Positions 19,645 through 31,500 of a DNA stretch of 49,000 bases are shown one piece after another. The first letter of the stretch is position 1, and each line of letters starts with the position of its first letter. The position numbers were made by a program, and so were the translations under genes. Location: NCBI GenBank assembly GCA_009746045.1, contig RPFO01000312.1:484823-533822 (forward strand), given 5' to 3'. The notes below the pieces were generated by a model that saw only the letters and a program-made list of their open reading frames with translations, did not search any database and was not told the DNA's origin. This stretch comes from Mesostigma viride. Taxonomy: Eukaryota; Streptophyta; Mesostigmatophyceae; Mesostigmatales; Mesostigmataceae.

Positions 19645-21190
19645 TTAATTAATTAATAAATTAGACTCGTGCTCCCGTTTGGGAGTCACGCAGCTGTGGC
19701 GTGCCTCTAGCATGAAGGAGAAAGGGGGTCTCTGACCTTCCTTCCTGTTGTGCAAACAAAGAGATGAAAGGCAGTTCGGGCTGCACGATGATTCATACGC
19801 GATACGCGTCGTACGCGGCCCCAGGTGTATAATGTATAATACGCGGTGTATAATGTATTATACGCTGATCGTACGCTAACCGTTGAAAACCCCTTTTTTG
19901 GCATGATTTTGAGGGGTTTTCAACATTCTGAGCAACCAAGCATAGTCTGCTGGTGTTTTTCCATACCTTTTGCCTATACATGACATATATAGCATGACCT
20001 TTTGCATCGCCACCACTACCTAAATACAAGCTTAGTTTCTAACGGTCTAACTTGATAGTTTCTCTTCAAAATCGAGACAACATGCAACTAAGTATCAATA
20101 CCAGTATCAATGCACAACTCACTGGAAAGGATAATAAATTTGTAGAACTCAAGATATGCATGCACTATACATTGCCCCGAGGTGTCGATGACATTGAAGG
20201 GCGTCGATGGCATTGAAAGGCGCAAATGAATGCCTCGCACAGCTCCTCGTCCAGCTGCTCTTTGCTGAGCCCATAAGGTGCGGGCAAATTACCGTCGGTG
20301 GATTGGCCCTTTGATGATCCGCTTGGCCCAGCCGCCCCAGCAGCGCGCCCCGAGGTGTTGCTGGCATGAGGGGACACCCAGTTAGAGGCGTCGGTTTCTA
20401 CAACGTCTGCAAGCCTGTCTTTAAGTGCCGCCCGCACATCAGCCTGCTTCTTGGCGTCACTAGTCGCCTTCCTCTTCCTGGTATTGCTTTCCTTCTCCGC
20501 CTGCTCGACCAGCAGCCTGTAACGGAGTACTCCATCATCCATGTAGTAGTTATTTGTCTGCTGCCGATTCTTGAGGATGCGCTCTTTGCTAATGTATGTC
20601 CAGACAGTTTCGGATGTGGCCTCTTCTTCATCGGGCCGCACATCATCATCGTGTTCCATTGACTCACGTGTAAGCCATGCCTGGATGTCGATATGCTACG
20701 ATCTAGGTGCCAGACGACCACGACGTTGCTGGCACACCTTATCACCTTCTTGATCCAGATAAATAGGTGTACGTTTATTTCCAAATATACTGTTGCTTAG
20801 GTATCACCCTCTTGATGATGAATCTTCAGCCTTCCCGCCTTCACCTTCCCGCCTTCACAAGTCACAATGAACGCGCTTTTAGCTTTAGTGCACTATACAC
20901 TAGCTAGCTCATCACGCAATTATTTGTTCCTACTACAGGTCGGCGCGCCGCAGTCTAGGCAAGCAAATGCACCCACCTCGTAAGCCAAAAATATGCCAAA
21001 AAATACGCGAAAATACGCAAAAATACGCAAAAATACGCGTTTGCGTATGAAAGTACCCCATTTTCATACGCGCCGCGTGCGTATCGCGTATAATACGCTT
21101 CATACGGCGTATAATACGGCGTATGAATCATCACTGGCTCCGTGACTCCCCAACGGGAGCACGAGTCTAATTAATTAATTAATTAATTAC
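19645..21190. mobile_element. Nested inverted-repeat element of uncertain class
   Basis: An outer 31-bp inverted repeat, 30 of 31 matching, lies at 19660-19690 and 21141-21171 (starts ATTAGACTCGTGCTCCCG). It is bounded on both sides by TTAA-type tetranucleotide repeats. Inside, a 14-bp inverted repeat GATGATTCATACGC lies at 19787-19800 and 21119-21132, with many ATACGC/GCGTAT motifs beneath it. The inner pair looks like a DNA transposon with subterminal motifs. The outer pair, CTCCC-AAC-GGGAG hairpin plus ATTA tail, resembles two LINE/SINE 3' ends pointing outward. No target duplication is visible. Confidence 0.5.
20165..20659 (-). CDS. Unrecognised ORF inside the inverted-repeat element
   Basis: 164 codons from an ATG. 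The protein is acidic at its start (MEHDDDVRPDEEE) and then has TSETVWTYISKERILKNRQQ and a charged helical stretch LVEQAEKESNTRKRKAT. A G/S/P-rich part and an acidic LSKEQLDEELCEAF segment follow. No known domain is evident. Its position between the inner inverted repeats suggests it belongs to the element or was captured by it. It may be one exon: a GTGAGT donor-like site occurs just upstream of the ATG and splice-like sites exist nearby, so the start is uncertain. Confidence 0.35.
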   Translation of the reverse strand: MEHDDDVRPDEEEATSETVWTYISKERILKNRQQTNNYYMDDGVLRYRLLVEQAEKESNTRKRKATSDAKKQADVRAALKDRLADVVETDASNWVSPHASNTSGRAAGAAGPSGSSKGQSTDGNLPAPYGLSKEQLDEELCEAFICAFQCHRRPSMSSTPRGNV

Positions 21191-21407
21191 CTACCTACCT
21201 GACCTACCTATCAAGTTCTAACTAGCTCACTAGCTAACTAACTGACTAACTATTTTAACTAAGTAAGTACTAACTAACTAAACAACCCCCGTTGCTCTGC
21301 CGAACTAAGTAGATGCCCTTCGATTAAAACGCACAAATCGTGAATGATGCAAGCTACCGTGCCGACGCACAATTGATTCTTGCCCCCCTACGCGTCTAAA
21401 TCTTGTA
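21191..21407. other. CTAA/CTAC-rich spacer
   Basis: Short imperfect repeats of ACCTACCT and CTAACTAA type, then unique sequence. No gene or element ends seen. Confidence 0.5.
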
Positions 21408-21685
21408 TCAAAGAGACAACCAGCGCAGGCCAGAAGTCGGGAGAATCCGGACCATGGTAGCTCGAGCCTGCCGTTATCTTTTCCGCGTTTTCGAGTCGTT
21501 CAGGATGATGAAGATGAATGGTGATGGAAATGTGTATCCTTGTGCATTGAAATTATGGCTGGCTTACGTGTGGAGCGACTAGATGACCTAGACGGTGGGG
21601 CCGGAAACAGCATGCTTGATCAGGGCGTGTGTTTCTAGCCTAACTGGCCGGGAGTGTCTAGTGGTGAGCACCATTGCTGCGATCG
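21408..21685 (-). mobile_element. SINE-like family B, copy 3, full length
   Basis: Reverse complement of 86-363 over the same 278 bp with scattered changes, so these limits are probably the real ends (5' GATCGCAGCA, 3' GTCTCTTTGA). No target duplication was recognised around it. Bases 21686-21950 beyond it hold nothing identified apart from the probable 3' end of the reverse transcriptase fragment. Confidence 0.7.
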
Positions 21686-22376
21686 CTCTCCCACCATTTA
21701 CGAGGAAATACCCGCAAATGGAAAAGCACTGAAAAGGTCTAGCTAGTCAGTCATCACGTTAGCCATGCCATGATTCCAAACGTCCAAGAACTGCACACGG
21801 TGCAAAGGCAAAGAGCCGGAGGACAGCACTTTCAAATGTGCGGCGGGAACCAAAAGCCCGCGGATGCCAGAAAACATCGTGTTGCGGCAGCGACGCGACG
21901 ATGTGGACAACGAATCCAGTGCCAAGCTCGGAACGGCCGCAAAGGAGATCTGGCATCACAGGGTTCAGATGTGCGGAGATACTATGCGATCCAGCCGGTC
22001 CACGACCTGTTTGTAGAGCTTGTGCCAAGGGGCAGCACCGAACAGATGTGGGTGACGTTGCAAAAAACATCGGACTTGATGGAGCATAATGGCTCGGTCA
22101 TAGTCTTTGACCAATAAACGCTGCAAGAGTTCAACAAGAGTCGTGATGAAATCAACACGATAAGAACAAAGACGGGAAAAACGATGTAACTGAGAAAGAA
22201 CAACACCATATTTTGCTGTGTGGGAAAGGAGACTGTGAATATCGGGGTAACGAATAAAAGGAATTTGCCAGCTGGTATTTAGGATCCTTGCGCTTATCAT
22301 AGACAGCCGTACGCCAGCCCTTCTTGTTATGGGTAATGTTAAGATCGAGGTAATTGCAATGAGTATCCTCCGACGT

Positions 22377-24545
22377 TGCTGGCGGCCCGGCACCTGCCGG
22401 TCATGCCCCGCCGCCGCCCCGGCCCGCTCTACCGCCAGGACCCCAAGGTCTTGGCCGCCCGGCACCGCCTCAAGCGTAACCGGGACCCGCTGCAGAAACC
22501 ATTGCTCAAGGCCGCCCTTGTGGAGGCCTACGAGCACGCTCAGGACGCGGAGGCGGCCCAGTGCATCGCGGATGCCAAGGCCTGCCAGGCTCGCAACCAG
22601 GGCAAGGACATGTGGTACCACCTCGACCGGCTCGGCGGCCGGCGGCAGCGCACCCCGGTGGAGCACACGGGGGACGGCACGGCGCCGGTAAGCCTTGACC
22701 GCTGGTTGGCCCACAATGTTTCCTTGACCGGTGGGGCTCGCGCCCCCCCCCGCCGCTTCACCCCGAGACGGCCGCCCGCCTCGGGGTCGCCGGACCCCCG
22801 CCGCCACCAGCGCCCCCTCCTCGGCCGCGGACTACCAAGTCCCCGCCTTGAAGGAGGGCTGCCTTGCCACCAACGACGTCGTCCACCCCTTCACTTTGGA
22901 GGAATTGGACGGCGCCCTTGCCCGCCTGCGGTACGATGCGGCGGTCGGTGCCGACCACCTTTCTGCTGAGCTGCTGAAGACCCCTGATCTGGCGGTTAGG
23001 GATCTTCTGCTGGCGTTCTGCAACCGTGTCCTGCTCTCTGACGAGCCTCCGCCTGCTGAGTGGCAGACGGCCATCCGCGTCATGCTGTACAAGAAGGGCT
23101 CTGCTGCTGACCCCGGTAACTACCGGGGTGTCTGCCTCCAGAGCGCCGCGCTGAAGGTCTTCATGCGCATGATGCTGCACAGGCTCCGCGCCGCGCTGGA
23201 CCCACACCTGGGTGAGTCTCAGATGGGTTTCCGTAGTGGTCGTAACACTGTCATGGCTGTGTTTGTCGCGCGCCGGTTGATGGAGGAGGTGCGTCGCCTT
23301 CCCCCTGACAGTTTGCCGCTGGTCCTCATTTTTGTTGACTATATCAAGGCCTTTGACACGGTCCTCTGGGAGGCTCTTTGGGCCATCCTAGCTCTGGACC
23401 GCGTGCCACCAGCGTTTATTGCTGCCATTCGCCGACTGTATGAGGGCTCACAGGCAGTAGTGCGGACTGCGGAAGGCACCACCCCACCATTCCCCCTTCA
23501 CCACGGGGTGTGGCAAGGTTGTGTCCTGTCTCCATACCTGTTCATTATTGTCGTGGACCACGTCATGCGCCAGGCACGTGCGCGCTTTACTGCTCTTAAG
23601 GGGTTCGAGCCAGGCTTGGACATCCTTAACGAGCGTGGGCACGGCGGGGTTAGCACGGGTTACCGCCTGGCTGACCTGATTTATGCGGACGACACCACCC
23701 TCATCGCGCGCCCCGAGCACATTCAGACCTGGCTGGACTGTCTGGGCCTGGAGGCGAGGGCGGTGGGGTTGGAGATTAGTGTCAAAACTGAGGCGATGGT
23801 GATTGGGGCCTCCAGTCGCCCACCGCTGCCGCGCCTGCTAGACGGGACGGAGGTCCCACTCCGCGACCGCTTCAAGCTGTTGGGGAGTTGGCTTCCGGAC
23901 ACTGCCGACGATGTGGACACCCGCATCGGCCTTTCCTGGGCCAAGCTCCGTTCGCTCAACACCTACTGGCGCTCCAAGGGCCTGGACGAGCACCGCAAGC
24001 GCATGCTCTTCAAGGTCCTCGTCCTCACGGTGCTCACGTATGGCGCCGAGGCATGGACACTCACGGCAACACTGGCAGCCAAGCTAGACGGCACGGTCAC
24101 CCGGATGCTCCGACAGGTCCTGAATGTCGGGTTTTCTCAGCGTAGGTCCTTAGAGTCTTTGTATCACGGTATGCCGCGTATTTCGGACGAGATTAGACAG
24201 CGTAGGATAGCATTTGTAGGACATCTTGCTCGCACCAGCCAGGTCGACACCGCCCTTGGTCTGGCCGGTCCCCAGCGGCTCGGCCAACCGGGGCGGCACA
24301 TTTTGACCTGGCCTGGCCCCAAGAACATTCCTAAAAAGGTAGGGAAACATGCCATGACCTATACCCAGATGTTGCTGGACGACCTAGTGGTCCCAGCCCA
24401 GTTTGAGTACCGCATCCACTCTCTCTCCCGTCTTTGGACTGCCATGCAAGACAAGACGCGGTGGAAGAAGATTGTCAAGGCGCACACGCCAGCCCCTGTG
24501 GGCAAGCCGCCTCCCCCCAAACGGAGGAGCCGTTTTGATGAGTAG
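22377..24545 (+). pseudogene. LINE 2 ORF2: reverse transcriptase, partial
   Basis: The reading frame enters directly from the 5' truncation point, in the linker after the endonuclease. It shifts once near 22735 and then stays open to 24545 (604 codons in the last frame). Reverse transcriptase motifs are visible: YKKGSAADPGNYRGVCLQSA, GFRSGRNTVMAVFVARRL, FVDYIKAFDTVLWEALW (motif A), GVWQGCVLSPYLFII and YADD at 23682-23693. The C-terminal region contains LTYGAEAWTL and RQRRIAFVGHLART, as in RTE-clade proteins. Without endonuclease it cannot act alone. Extra frames on both strands within it are shadows. Confidence 0.88.
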
Positions 24546-24695
24546 CGTAGATAGGCTTTTCTAGACTAGATATAGCTTAGAGTTAGGTTAGTTCGATTAC
24601 GCGGCTTCCTCCACACCACCCATCCAACCTGGAATATGTGCTACATGATCTCCCAACGGAGACATGTTATAATTTAATTTAATTTTAATTTTTTA
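22377..24695 (+). mobile_element. RTE-like LINE 2, 5'-truncated
   Basis: 2319 bp. It lacks ORF1 and the endonuclease. It ends with a hairpin TCTCC-CAAC-GGAGA at about 24652-24665 and an AATTTAATTTAATT tail. It is related to the LINE at 39171 in protein but clearly diverged in DNA, so it is a separate family. The 12-bp duplication proves a single 5'-truncated insertion. Confidence 0.9.
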
Positions 24696-24850
24696 ATCCT
24701 CCGACGTGAGCTTTAATGTGAGGGACGCTTGCGGGTAGATGCCAGGCAGACCAGCGGTGATATACAAATGGGTTGCGAAATCAGGGTTGTCGAAAGCGAT
24801 GACATCATCAATGTATCGACATGTATGGATAAAACGCCTGATGTATTGTT

Positions 24851-25195
24851 GTCAGTAAGCGCTCAACGTGCATGGGGCTAGCTGCCTAAATATGAGATTC
24901 CACAGACAACACCGAAAATGAGAAACCACAGTAGCTACCAGCAAGTTACGAACACAGGACCTCCCTAAATCTAGTATCAAGTAACGTTATTTCCCCGTTT
25001 CGACAAACTTGGTCCATTCACATTTATAGCGGTGAATTAATTGTCACACCTTGCTCAGGCAAAGTGCACCAAGTCCTACAGCATGTCTCCCCATGTCATT
25101 CACTTAAATAAGGAAGGGAAATGTAAAGCTATGCATCGTGAAGCCGTATGAAAGGGCATAACCACCCAAATAATCAAGTTGGTACGTATAGTGTC
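24851..25195. other. Unassigned interior sequence
   Basis: A/T-richer unique sequence with no supported ORF, repeat or RNA. Confidence 0.5.
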
Positions 25196-27348
25196 AACCC
25201 CCTCTGCTAACGTTAGTGCCCGTGCCCCTCTGCTAACGTTTTTCCCGAGCCCCCTCTGCTATCGCTAATTCCCGTGCCCCTTTATAATTGGACCAGGAAC
25301 ACATCCCACACCCAGGAACAAGTATCCCACAACCAGGAACAAGTATCCCACAACCAGGAACGTGTATCCCACAACCAGGAACGTGTATCCCACAACCAGG
25401 AACGACTATCCCACAACCAGGAACGAGTTTCCCACAACCAGGAACGTGTTTCCCACAACCAGGAACAAGTATCCCACAACCAGGAACGTGTATCCCACAA
25501 CCAGGAACACATCCCACAACCAGGAACGAGTTTCCCACAACCAGGAACGTGTTTCCCACAACCAGGAACGTGTTTCCCACAACCAGGAACGTGTTTCCCA
25601 CAACCAGGAACGACTATCCCACAACCAGGAACGTGTTTCCCACAACCAGGAACGTGTATCCCACAACCAGGAACGTGTTTCCCACAACCAGGAACGACTA
25701 TCCCACAACCAGGAACGTGTTTCCCACAACCAGGAACGTGTTTCCCACAACCAGGAACGTGTATCCCACAACCAGCAACGTGTTTCCCACAACCAGGAAC
25801 GTGTTTCCCACAACCAGGAACGTGTTTCCCACAACCAGGAACGTGTTTCCCACAACCAGGAACAAGTATCCCACAACCAGGAACGTGTTTCCCACAGCCA
25901 GGAATGTGTTTCCCACAACCAGGAACGTGTATCCCACAACCAGGAACGTGTTTCCCACAACCAGGAACAAGTATCCCACAACCAGGAACGTGTATCCCAC
26001 AACCAGGAACGTGTTTCCCACAACCAGGAACGACTATCCCACAACCAGGAACAAGTATCCCACAACCAGGAACGTGTTTCCCATAACCAGGAACGTGTAT
26101 CCCACAACCAGGAACGTGTATCCCACAACCAAGAACGACTATCCCACAACCAGGAACAAGTATCCCACAACCAGGAACGTGTTTCCCACAACCAGGAACG
26201 TGTTTCCCACAACCAGGAACGCGTTTCCCACAACCAGGAACGACTATCCCACAACCAGGAACGTGTTTCCCACAACCAGGAACGTGTTTCCCACAACAAG
26301 GAACGTGTTTCCCACAACCAGGAACGTGTTTCCCACAACCAGGAACAAGTATCCCACAACCAGGAACGTGTATCCCACAACCAGGAACGACTATCCCACA
26401 ACCAGGAACAAGTATCCCACAACCAGGAACGTGTTTCCCACAACGAGGATCGTGTTTCCCACAACCAGGAACGTGTTTCCCACAACCAGGAACGACTATC
26501 CCACAACGAGGAACGTGTTTCCCACAACCAGGAACGTGTTTCCCACAACCAGGAACGTGTTTCCCACAACCACGAACGTGTTTCCCACCACCAGGAACGT
26601 GTTTCCCACAACCAGGAACAAGTATCCCACAACCAGGAACGTGTATCCCACAACCAGGAACGACTATCCCACAACCAGGAACAAGTATCCCACAACCAGG
26701 AACGTGTTTCCCACAACCAGGAACGTGTTTCCCACAACCAGGAACGACTATCCCACAACCAGGAACGTGTTTCCCACAACCAGGAACAAGTATCCCACAA
26801 CCAGGAACGTGTTTCCCACAACCAGGAACAAGTATCCCACAACCAGGAACGAGTTTCCCACAACCAGGAACGTGTATCCCACAACCAGGAACGTGTTTCC
26901 CACAACCAGGAACAAGTATCCCACAACCAGGAACGTGTTTCCCACAACCAGGAACAAGTTTCCCACAACCAGGAGCAAGTATCCCACAACCAGGAACAAG
27001 TATCCCACAACCAGGAACGTGTTTCCCACAACCAGGAACGTGTATCCCACAACTAGGAACGTGTTTCCCACAACCAGGAACGTGTTTCCCACAACAAGGA
27101 ACAAGTATCCCACAACCAGGAACGTGTTTCCCACAACCAGGAACGACTATCCCACAACCAGGAACGTGTTTCCCACAACCAGGAACAAGTATCCTACAAC
27201 CAGGAACAAGTATCCCACAACCAGGAACGTGTTTCCCACAACCAGGAACGTGTATCCCACAACCAGGAACGTGCATCCCACAACCAGGAACAAGTATCCC
27301 ACAACAAGGAACACATCCCACAACCAGGAACGTGTATCCCACAACCAG
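25196..27348 (-). repeat. Right-arm satellites: 26-bp remnant and 21-bp minisatellite
   Basis: 25196-25285 is about 90 bp of the 26-bp array in inverted orientation. 25294-27348 is the 21-bp minisatellite reversed, about 98 units, with the same variable tails as the left array. Higher-order order differs from the left array, so the arrays have evolved separately since duplication. All six frames are open for long distances (up to ~690 codons). The frames encode FPTTRNV-, VPGCGKH- or VSHNQER-type heptads, and none has independent support as a protein. Confidence 0.93.
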
Positions 27349-28094
27349 TCGCGCAGTCGGTCTGAATGACTGGCATTATAACGAGCGTCATAGTCGTCTC
27401 CGGCTTGGCAGTGCCGTCATCCTGCATACAAAAAGAACATTGGAGCCAGCACTTTCCCGCGGGTTGTAGCCGATATTCCTCCAGGCAGCGATATTCACCA
27501 ATGCGCTATCAATAAACAAGTCGACACCATCCGGTATGTAAAAAAAGCACGCTGCTGGCCACGACGGTCACGGCGATGATGAACGACAATAACAAGAACG
27601 CCTAATAGCAGGCGTCATACAAACTAGAACAGACTGGAACAACTACTTACCCGGTCGTCTGTGATCTTGACGCAGAGCCTGGTTTACAAGGAAGCGAGGG
27701 AAACCGGCCACTATGAGCACCCCTACTTAACCCACATAATGAAGGTTAGGAATCCTCCCCATCATGCTAACCGTAGACTCGGTGAAACGCCCCATGCTAC
27801 AAATACGATAGCCCAGCAACGACTAGTTGCGGCCATCACCTTGTCCAGTTCTGGCTGGCTGTGCGGCGGTAATTTTACCAAGTTTAAAAATGTTACGCCG
27901 CACCAGTCTGTGCTTTTTTACGTAGTACCAGTGTAGTGTAGAAATCTGCCAAAAGAGCAAACGCCCAAAGCCAACTTCCAAGACGCCCAAAGCCAAATTC
28001 CAAGACGCCCAAAGCCCAAAGGCGGGCGAGTCTGGCGCGGCGCGCCTGTCCTGGAGGCCATTGGGCGCCGGAATAAGAAATCCCGTACTGTACC
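27349..28094 (-). repeat. Right inverted-repeat arm, unique part
   Basis: Reverse complement of 15600-16351, nearly identical. It ends at GTACTGTACC (28085-28094). Outside it, 28095-28529 is unique and forms the 5' flank of the gene at 28530, in which I see no clear TATA box. Confidence 0.85.
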
Positions 28095-28529
28095 AGCAAA
28101 TACTACAGACTCTCTGCGGCCCATGTGCGGCGTGGGATACTGTACAGTACAACTGACCACCAAACTGACTGACCAGCGAACACCTGTACAACTATACTGT
28201 AGCGGGGGAATACTGAACCAGACGGCAGCGGTCTCAGCTTGTTGGTCCTCGCGTGCTTCGTCGCCTAACTCGCAACCACTGCGAAATCTTGCGAAATGCA
28301 ATGCATTTTTAGCCCCGTCCGGCAGTTGATGCATCTGTTCTTTTTTATATATCGCAGGCTTACCCGGAAGTCATAACCCTTATGCATAGATCGGAAAACA
28401 AATTGCTTAAAGTTATTGCTGAACAGAATGGCTCCAGCAGCGTCATAAAAAAATAGCACATGAAGTAGACAGTGGGCAAGCTCTTTCTTTTCCCCAACTC
28501 GATCAACATCGATTGCTCGCCTGGCCAGC

Positions 28530-31500
28530 ATGTCGCTCAATGGCCAATACAGAAGCAGCTACATATCTCCCACCTCCACGGATGGTAAGTTTTTTTCTCG
28601 AGGGCGAGTATGTGCGGTGTGGGATGCATCAGCTTGTAATGCTTCCTTGCCATGCAATACGAGGTCAATGGGACATGAAGCAGTTGATAGTGTGGATCTA
28701 ACGTTTGCATTCTTGATCCGCTTTACACTTTGCGTGGGTCAAAGTGCGAAATGAGATCATGCCGGTAGAATAATGCGAGACTGCGCTAGACTGACAGATC
28801 TAGGCAGATACTAGAAGAAAATCGTGTCATATTTCTGCTTGACGTTCGGTTTATCATAGAAAATCCCCAGTGTTGTCAGCAACTAGATGCAATTAGGTGC
28901 ATCCATGAATACTAGGCAATAGTCACTGCTTAATTGCGCGGTTAGATGTCTGTCGCCTGGAAACGCGAGGCAACTGCTTCATGACTAATAATCTAGACGC
29001 CAGGCAGTGCCAGCAACCAAGCCTCGCCCTGGTTGCTCCTCAGACATTAAGAATGTCTGTGCTTTTTCGGGAGTTCACGAAGAGGGTGCAGTCGTGCTAG
29101 CTAGAAAAGTCTGAGTAATTATCTACAGGCATTCAACTACTGGCTTTGTGTGAAATGTGTTTGAGGGAAATTTGGTTGCCCTTTGGTTGAGGTTATGTCC
29201 CTTATGTTTTGCAGACTGCTCTCTGCTGTATGATTCTGGATTTCTAGGTATGGACATACATGTGTGTGACTGGCACTGCGTGTGCAAAGGATGTTGGGCA
29301 TGCCATGCCAAGTTGCCAGGTACTCCATGCCCAGTCATCAGCAACAGTGCGTGCACCAGCACATCTCAACAACAACTGGGCACATGCAATCTTCCGCCCA
29401 CATAGTCTGTGTGCCTGCCCTATACATGCCCTATTAATGGGTCGGAAGACCACCCTGTCTGTGCTTCCTTCTGCATGGCTGCCGCGTTCGGCTGTGTTTG
29501 TCCGGCGCGGCCCCTCACTTGCCACCTGCCACCCGCCATCTGGCACCTAAATCCCCCTCGCGCTTGCCCCGCAGTGCGTCGCGGCACGGTGACGGAGAAC
29601 AGCAGCGAGAGCCTGCGCGTGGAGAAGCTGCACAAGGACCGGTCCAGAGCGGAGTTGTCGGCTAGCGCACGCTCGCTGTCCCCACCCCGACGATGTGAGT
29701 CAGCCCGCCTGATGATGTGTAGTCAGCCCGCCTGATAATGCATAGCCAGCACACTTTTGTGTTGTATAGACAACCCACCCTGAGGATGTAGTTATGCTAA
29801 GGGTGTGACGAAGGATGTTGGATAGTGCTTGAGAACACTTGAGAACTCTTAAGGAATACTTTACAATGAGTTATGTTACACGTTCATGCAAGGGGATATG
29901 GATGCCTTGATAGTTCGACAATACGTTTACCATTGTCAACACGTTCACTGCCCTGGCTGGCCGCCAGTGACCGTTGGGTGCAGACCGTTGGCCAAACGCC
30001 ACATGATGACTGGTAGGAGTCTCGTCACATCGTGTGGTCACAGAGCATTCCACGAGATGTACGTCCCTATCTAGGATACTCTAGTACCGTCCAATGACAG
30101 GACCCTACTTGTACTGGGTACTGCCAACAGTCACGCACCACAGTACCCAAAATACCAACAAACCTAATTAGGGAAACATACGAGACTTTACTAGCTATCA
30201 GTCTTATCTGAACAGCCCACGTGGTACTTATATTCACATACCAACCTGGGTTTACAAGGTTTAATGATACGTTGTATTCACATTGCCTTTGGGACTTAGT
30301 TCTACTGCAGAGCATGAAGACCAACTGATGTAGAGTCGGGCCGCCCCTAGAATCCATTGTCAGCCTGCCCCTTTAGCCAGCCCACCCTAATGATGTGTTG
30401 TCAGCCCGCCCCTGTGGTGTGTAGTCAGCCCACCCCGATGCTTTGAGGGGACGTTCCCGGCACGCGACGCTCGTGCGGTGCTTGGGCGGTGGACGCTGAC
30501 ACTGCCATCACGTGCATGACACCGTGACATTGTGGCACCACAACGCTGCTCAGCTGTGCCACTGCACGGCGGCTCAACCCTTGGTCCAGAACACAGCCCT
30601 TGCGTGCTTTCTCCAGGGCTTTGGTGCACCATGGAAGGGGGTCTAGGAAAACAAGGTGGAACCGGGCAAGCATGAGCCTGGCAGCAGGGGTGGGGAGGCC
30701 GTGGGATGGCCAGGGCTCCGCACTGCCCTGCCGTGCTGCTCAGGGATATTTTTGGCCCCACACCCAGAGCCTGCTGCAGTGTCTCTGGCCTTGTGGTGTA
30801 TGAATATGCCCCCCCCCCACCACCCTCCACCCCCCCGGGCGCGTGCATGGTGGTTCTGTGGGGGAAGGCAGGGGCAGAGGGGTGCTGCACGTTGCCCGCC
30901 GCACATTGCTCGTGATGAGGACTGCTTGCTGCGCGTTGCTGCTAGTGATGGGCGCTGTGGCAGGAGCTGACCACGTGGGAACAATACCCATGAAGACACG
31001 TGGGTGCTGGACGTGGCATTTGCTGGATGCGCAGGGTGGCGCATGGCTGCCATGGACCTGACCGGGACTGGACAGGGGTGATTGTGGGCATGCAACACAT
31101 TCCATGTTTTATCTCATCCCCTGTAGCGACCCTCGTCGTCACCATACTCGTGAGACAAGTGTTCTCTCATCCCCTGTAGCAACCCTCGTCGTCACCATAC
31201 TCGTGAGACAAGTGTTCTCTCATCCCCTGTAGCAACCCTCGTCGTCACCATACTCGTGAGACAAGTGTTCTCTCATCCCCTGTAGCAACCCTCGTCGTCA
31301 CCATACTCGTGAGACAAGTGTTCTCTCATCCCCTGTAGCAACCCTCGTCGTCACCATACTCGTGAGACAAGTGTTCTCTCATCCCCTGTAGCAACCCTCG
31401 TCGTCACCATACTCGTGAGACAAGTGTTCTCTCATCCCCTGTAGCAACCCTCGTCGTCACCATACTCGTGAGACAAGTGTTCTCTCATCCCCTGTAGCAA

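Larger units (their letters stand above)
22365..24707. repeat. 12-bp target site duplication of LINE 2
   Basis: ATCCTCCGACGT at 22365-22376 and 24696-24707. Joining the two restores the open frame of the reverse transcriptase fragment that the LINE entered. Confidence 0.9.
21960..24850 (-). pseudogene. Reverse transcriptase fragment with YIDD motif, split by a LINE
   Basis: With the LINE at 22377-24695 removed, the minus strand reads the catalytic segment FIHTCRYIDDVIAFDNPDF (just above 24800), then SLTLKLTSEDTHC across the junction, then NYLDLNITHNKKGWRTAVYDKR. After a frame change near 22260 it continues with KYGVVLSQLHRFSRLCS. This order (YIDD, YLDL, YDKR, YGV..QL.R..R.CS) fits the palm-to-thumb part of a non-LTR-type or Penelope-like reverse transcriptase. 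It is a different lineage from the YADD LINEs here. A stop lies just upstream of the YIDD segment and nothing earlier is present. Exact class unknown. Confidence 0.6.
15600..28094. mobile_element. 12.5-kb foldback-like inverted-repeat structure
   Basis: The ends are long inverted repeats. 15600-16351 is the reverse complement of about 27349-28094, almost base for base; the clear differences are a 6-bp CATATG at 16307-16312, one GGGCG/CGGGCG change and the T/A in GGTACTGTAC. The symmetry continues inward through a 21-bp minisatellite on both sides (16352-17794; 25294-27348) into a 26-bp G-rich array (long on the left, ~90 bp left on the right). Outside 15600 and 28094 the sequences diverge. 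Long terminal inverted repeats built partly of short tandem units are the hallmark of foldback elements, but no transposase or clear target duplication was found. A large inverted duplication is the alternative. Confidence 0.6.

Noticed and set aside
19645-21190. piggyBac element, because of TTAA at both ends
   Set aside because: The TTAA occurs as a tetranucleotide repeat like the LINE tails, and the ends do not begin with the usual CCC/CCY of piggyBac.
21965-22807. A single 280-codon minus-strand gene
   Set aside because: It is a chimera of the YIDD reverse transcriptase fragment (below 22377) and the antisense shadow of LINE 2.
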